Both the position numbers and the translations under genes were made by a program. The notes below the pieces were generated by a model that saw only the letters and a list, made by a program, of their open reading frames with translations, had not been told where the DNA came from and ran no database searches. Of a DNA stretch of 64,000 nucleotides, positions 62,701 to 64,000 are shown piece after piece. The DNA is from Cololabis saira. Its lineage: Eukaryota; Chordata; Actinopteri; Beloniformes; Belonidae. The stretch is from assembly GCF_033807715.1 (NCBI RefSeq), contig NC_084587.1, positions 15,667,517 through 15,731,516 of the forward strand, written 5' to 3'. Position 1 is the first letter of the stretch; every line of letters starts with the position of its first letter.

Positions 62701-62851
62701 ATCACACAGCTGTCTGGTCCTCAGGTAGCCCTCCATCTTGCGGAAAGACGTGTCGGCGTGTCCCGCGCTGACATGTCCCATAGCAGACAACATACAATCC
62801 TCTGGCTCCATTGACACACACGAGGACAGCGTTGCACTGCTGTTGGACGTC
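34323..62851 (-). CDS. klhl5: Kelch-like protein 5, 12 in-window exons (5' partial)
   Basis: KLHL5 is a BTB-BACK-Kelch protein; such proteins generally act as substrate adaptors for CUL3 ubiquitin ligases and can bind actin. Twelve minus-strand exons with GT-AG borders join without a phase break into about 584 residues ending in VVVVRL and TGA (34325-34323). The linker [12 protein letters not shown] before the BTB, and the Kelch sequence, fit KLHL5 better than its paralogue KLHL4. Position next to wdr19 and rfc1 supports this. The initiator exon(s) are not in the window: the sequence right of 62,852 contains no convincing upstream exon. One intron (50,924-62,659) is 11.7 kb. Exon lists are in the two sub-entries. 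Confidence 0.95.
40560..42397. mobile_element. Outer DNA-repeat relic interrupted by a second element
   Basis: The left part (about 40,560-40,800) has repeated TTTTAGTC motifs. The right part (about 41,975-42,397) contains CATTTTCGTTGCGTCTCATC and ends CGTTGACGAAAGCAAC, sequence I recognise as one abundant fish DNA repeat. The inner element at 40,801-41,973 splits it. The right boundary is only about 18 nt inside the intron from the splice donor of the klhl5 exon 42417-42603. Confidence 0.6.
40801..41973. mobile_element. Inner element with internal direct repeats
   Basis: Begins TTAGGGCCCGAGCAC and ends GAGGGCCCGTTCATCGCTGC then TTGCAGCTTTAA. Internal modules recur: CAAAAGTCACCAAATTTTGC at about 40,904 and 41,447, each followed by TTTGCATTAATGGGCGTGGC; the motif CCCCACAATACGGTTTGACG and a one-base variant at about 41,025 and 41,382; and three copies of a unit with ATAACTTTTGAA or a variant near 41,568, 41,708 and 41,847. 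No long ORF with a transposase signature. A widespread non-coding fish repeat; superfamily unknown to me. Confidence 0.7.
44120..44770 (-). mobile_element. Older copy of the LINE family seen at 8757-9400
   Basis: The same antisense LINE segments are present but more diverged: GTGTGTCCTGGGTCTTCC, CACATGCCCAAGCTACC, TGCGGAGGAAACTCAT and GGTAAATCGAGAGCTTAGCC. It extends slightly further 5' on the element than the 8.8-kb copy. Stops and indels throughout. It lies in the klhl5 intron 42604-48192. Confidence 0.75.
45985..46140 (+). mobile_element. LINE 3' tail fragment
   Basis: Contains GTGGACCCCAGGAAGATTAG, then AGCTAATGGGGATCCGAATA and AAGAATAAATGG, a typical 3' terminus of a fish LINE. Heavily 5'-truncated; no coding sequence remains. 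In a klhl5 intron. Confidence 0.65.
47263..48060. mobile_element. DNA-transposon-like repeat with an AT microsatellite inside
   Basis: The left end GCATACACTGTGCGATTATC and the right end GATTATGATCGTACAGTGTG are imperfect inverted repeats. The interior is GC-richer than the surroundings, with CGGACGGTGCGGGTCGCC near 47,620, and carries an (AT)n tract at 47,873-47,911. No intact transposase. Its right end lies about 130 bp from the klhl5 exon 48193-48405. Confidence 0.6.
48193..62851 (-). CDS. klhl5: klhl5 exons encoding BTB and BACK domains
   Basis: Exons: 62660-62851, 50787-50923, 49655-49851 and 48193-48405. In-window residues about 36-150 form the [23 protein letters not shown], then [19 protein letters not shown] and VQYAYTG. 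Residues about 155-250 form the BACK domain: [39 protein letters not shown] and [12 protein letters not shown]. The BACK C-terminal helix ([20 protein letters not shown]) keeps the length of the human protein but has a clearly different composition. The first exon contributes a Ser/Thr-rich linker before the BTB. Confidence 0.94.
48414..48457. repeat. (AGTA/AGTG)n microsatellite close to a splice acceptor
   Basis: Tandem AAGT then GAGT units, beginning 7 nt beyond the acceptor AG of the klhl5 exon 48193-48405. On the sense strand it reads as a CTCA/CTTA pyrimidine-rich repeat directly upstream of that acceptor. Confidence 0.93.
49212..49267. repeat. (AC)n microsatellite
   Basis: About 28 AC units in the klhl5 intron 48406-49654. 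The apparent reading frames of His-Thr or Cys-Val across it are artefacts. Confidence 0.97.
50113..50470. mobile_element. Palindromic mariner-like MITE, copy E
   Basis: The same fold-back family as 20546-20876. The left terminus is truncated (it starts at TTTTCTGTAATGCAATTAC), a poly(T) run of about 20 lies in the right arm (50,371-50,392), and the right end is GAGACAGTCCCG-TA with a small ATATT duplication. In the klhl5 intron 49852-50786. Confidence 0.85.
52800..53342. repeat. GC-rich dispersed repeat with a short ORF at its right side
   Basis: Features are a poly(C) run at about 52,817, GAATGAGACATGGGGTAG and GGGGCGGGGCTTAGAGG, then CTCTCAGAAGTTGCATATAA and TACCTTTAATATC. Its composition is unlike the surrounding AT-rich intron. 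I believe it is a dispersed fish element but could not find its termini. A 45-codon plus-strand ORF (53,205-53,342, acidic, with [12 protein letters not shown]) follows; no homologue recognised. Confidence 0.4.
53990..54262. repeat. Dispersed fish repeat ending in ATAATAGGTCCCCTTTAA
   Basis: Contains TTGTGGGCGTGGTTTCACGC, then CATCACACTGGATGGCTCAT, and finishes TTTTTCATAATAGGTCCCC-TTTAA, an ending I recognise from many teleost introns. Non-coding and non-autonomous; exact borders uncertain. Confidence 0.55.
56720..56751. repeat. (CA)n microsatellite
   Basis: About 16 CA units in the large klhl5 intron. Confidence 0.95.
57400..58420 (-). pseudogene. Tc1-like transposase relic
   Basis: Minus-strand frames hold scattered Tc1-family transposase pieces in the correct order. 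They are [16 protein letters not shown] near 58,330, a decayed TRINLVSE block near 58,030, [20 protein letters not shown] near 57,900, [13 protein letters not shown], and [12 protein letters not shown] near 57,730 (compare the family DLNPIE motif). Frameshifts and in-frame stops separate them, and the catalytic DDE/D set is not intact, so it is dead. Terminal inverted repeats were not found. Confidence 0.75.
58830..59640. repeat. Composite repeat with a 115-bp AT-only core
   Basis: The left part has CAGCAGCCCCCGGGGCTGGC and ACCAAAAATCCCATGCGGCC. The centre (59,328-59,445) is almost pure AT built from ATTAAT/ATATTA units. The right part has GGGGCATGATGGGAGGCCCC, GGAAGTAAACCCGGAAGTCA and ATTGAAATGAATGGGCGGCC. 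Both GC-rich arms resemble dispersed fish elements. Palindromic GTGACGTCACGGCTGACGTC lies at 59,276-59,295. Termini unresolved. Confidence 0.45.
61572..62598. mobile_element. Non-autonomous hAT element with perfect 8-bp target duplication
   Basis: Begins TAGGGGTGTAACGATACA and ends ATATTGTTACACCCCTA. The terminal 12 bp TAGGGGTGTAAC are exact inverted repeats. The direct repeats CTATTTAT flank it at 61,564-61,571 and 62,599-62,606, the 8-bp duplication typical of hAT transposons. The interior (1,027 bp) has many CGATA motifs near the ends and no transposase ORF. It lies 52 nt inside the klhl5 intron from the donor of exon 62660-62851. Confidence 0.9.
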
Positions 62852-64000
62852 CTGCGCGACACACACAAACACAGAGAGGGATTAATGAAAACACAAACAC
62901 ACAAAGCTGCAAAGCGAAGGAGACAAAAGCTTTGAGTGAATGCCGAGTCTCTTTCATTCAGGACACGGAGACAGATGTGTTGGAGGGAGCTGCACCAACT
63001 GTTATATATTCTCTGTGTTACCATATTTTCCTTCATATTCATTTCCACACTCTCTGACTTCTTAAACAGGGATACTGTATGTTGCCAGAAGCATACAAAA
63101 GCTCTTTAATGGTCCAATTACTAGGAGCGAATGGCTGGATAATTTTAGCCCACTTAAAAAGAGAATCTGGCAATTAAATTGCAGTGGGAACAGAACCCAT
63201 ATGATACGCAGTAATCACTCTGCTCTGTAACGGCAACCATTTTCCTTATAGACCAACAATGAGAGACGAAGCAAGAATTCCAGGACAGTCACAACCTGAA
63301 AACAGAAGAACTGTTTATTCTTATTTTCCAGGTAAATGCTGATAAGGTATGTGAGCTTGCCTGGTCATGTAGGTGTTAGATAAGCACCAAAAATATCCGA
63401 AACTCAATTATCAGCCATTAGGGCTCCCGGATCACATTCCAAATTTTGAAAGTCAGGAGGTGTAATTTCTTCTATTAACTTAAAAGCAGAACTGGAACTA
63501 CTGGAAGGGGAACTACAGCACAGAGGAGAAATAAAAGATTCCAACAAAACAAAAAATGATCCAGTTTCAACTCCACAACTGGAGAAAATCACACTGAGCT
63601 GCATGCGTCAACTAATCCCTTGTCGGTGGAAATCCCACAGTACTAAACAGCAATTTTCCACTTTTGGGAAAATAAACAGGAGAGAATCTTGAAAGAAATG
63701 TGATTTGTATACAAGACAAATGCAAAAAAGCGGATAACTAAAAATAGTTCTGTGTATGTGGCGTTTTTTTTCCCGGGTCCAGGTGAAATCCTGCACTGTG
63801 CCGGAGGTTACTACAGCTCCTCTGCCATTGTGTCTTTTCAGAACAAATCTCAATTTAGACAAGCTTGAGAGTCAAAAGGAGCCATCTATCTTCTGGATAG
63901 CTCATAGTTTATCACAATAATGGAGGATTTCTCAAAATAACCTCTCCATAGCCACAGATGCAAGTGGATCCACCTTTAGGTCCTGCAGTTGGGCGTCAGA
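62852..64000 (-). other. klhl5 intron running to the right edge
   Basis: The acceptor of exon 62660-62851 is a CAG at 62,852-62,854 in CGCGCAG. Beyond it I see no exon on either strand with a convincing klhl5 N-terminal match, and no recognisable transposon. The upstream klhl5 exon(s) and promoter must lie outside the window, or be too diverged to recognise. Confidence 0.65.

Overview
The window is nuclear DNA of a ray-finned, almost certainly teleost, fish. It has three multi-exon vertebrate genes with GT-AG introns, embedded in fish-type transposon debris (L2-like LINE ends, Tc1-like and hAT DNA elements, a palindromic mariner-like MITE family, a solo LTR). There is no bacterial or viral gene organisation, no CRISPR array, and I saw no rRNA or tRNA gene. 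Species cannot be named from sequence alone.

Layout: (1) 432-4045, plus strand: last seven coding exons of rfc1, the large subunit of the replication factor C clamp loader; the 5' part lies outside the window. (2) 5315-27726, minus strand: a complete wdr19 (IFT144) gene. I assembled 36 coding exons whose phases all agree, giving 4,053 nt and about 1,350 residues, from an ATG at 27726 to a TGA at 5315. It ends tail-to-tail with rfc1. Its promoter side (about 27.75-27.87 kb) holds an RFX X-box-like site and a CCAAT box, as expected for a ciliary gene. (3) 28.2-34.3 kb: a transposon-poor spacer that probably includes the klhl5 3' UTR. (4) 34323-62851, minus strand: twelve coding exons of klhl5 (BTB, BACK, six Kelch repeats), with the 5' end beyond the right edge.

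The order rfc1 / wdr19 / klhl5 and their relative orientations match the human 4p14 block, so this is a conserved syntenic segment. The genes do not form a functional pathway: rfc1 acts in DNA replication and repair, wdr19 in retrograde intraflagellar transport, and klhl5 is a putative CUL3 substrate adaptor.

I found no undescribed biological system. What deserves a second look is the interplay of mobile elements with gene structure: elements with readable target-site duplications, insertions 18-52 nt from splice sites, a nested insertion, near-perfect palindromic MITEs on both sides of wdr19 exon 1, and an overlapping upstream reading frame at the wdr19 start.
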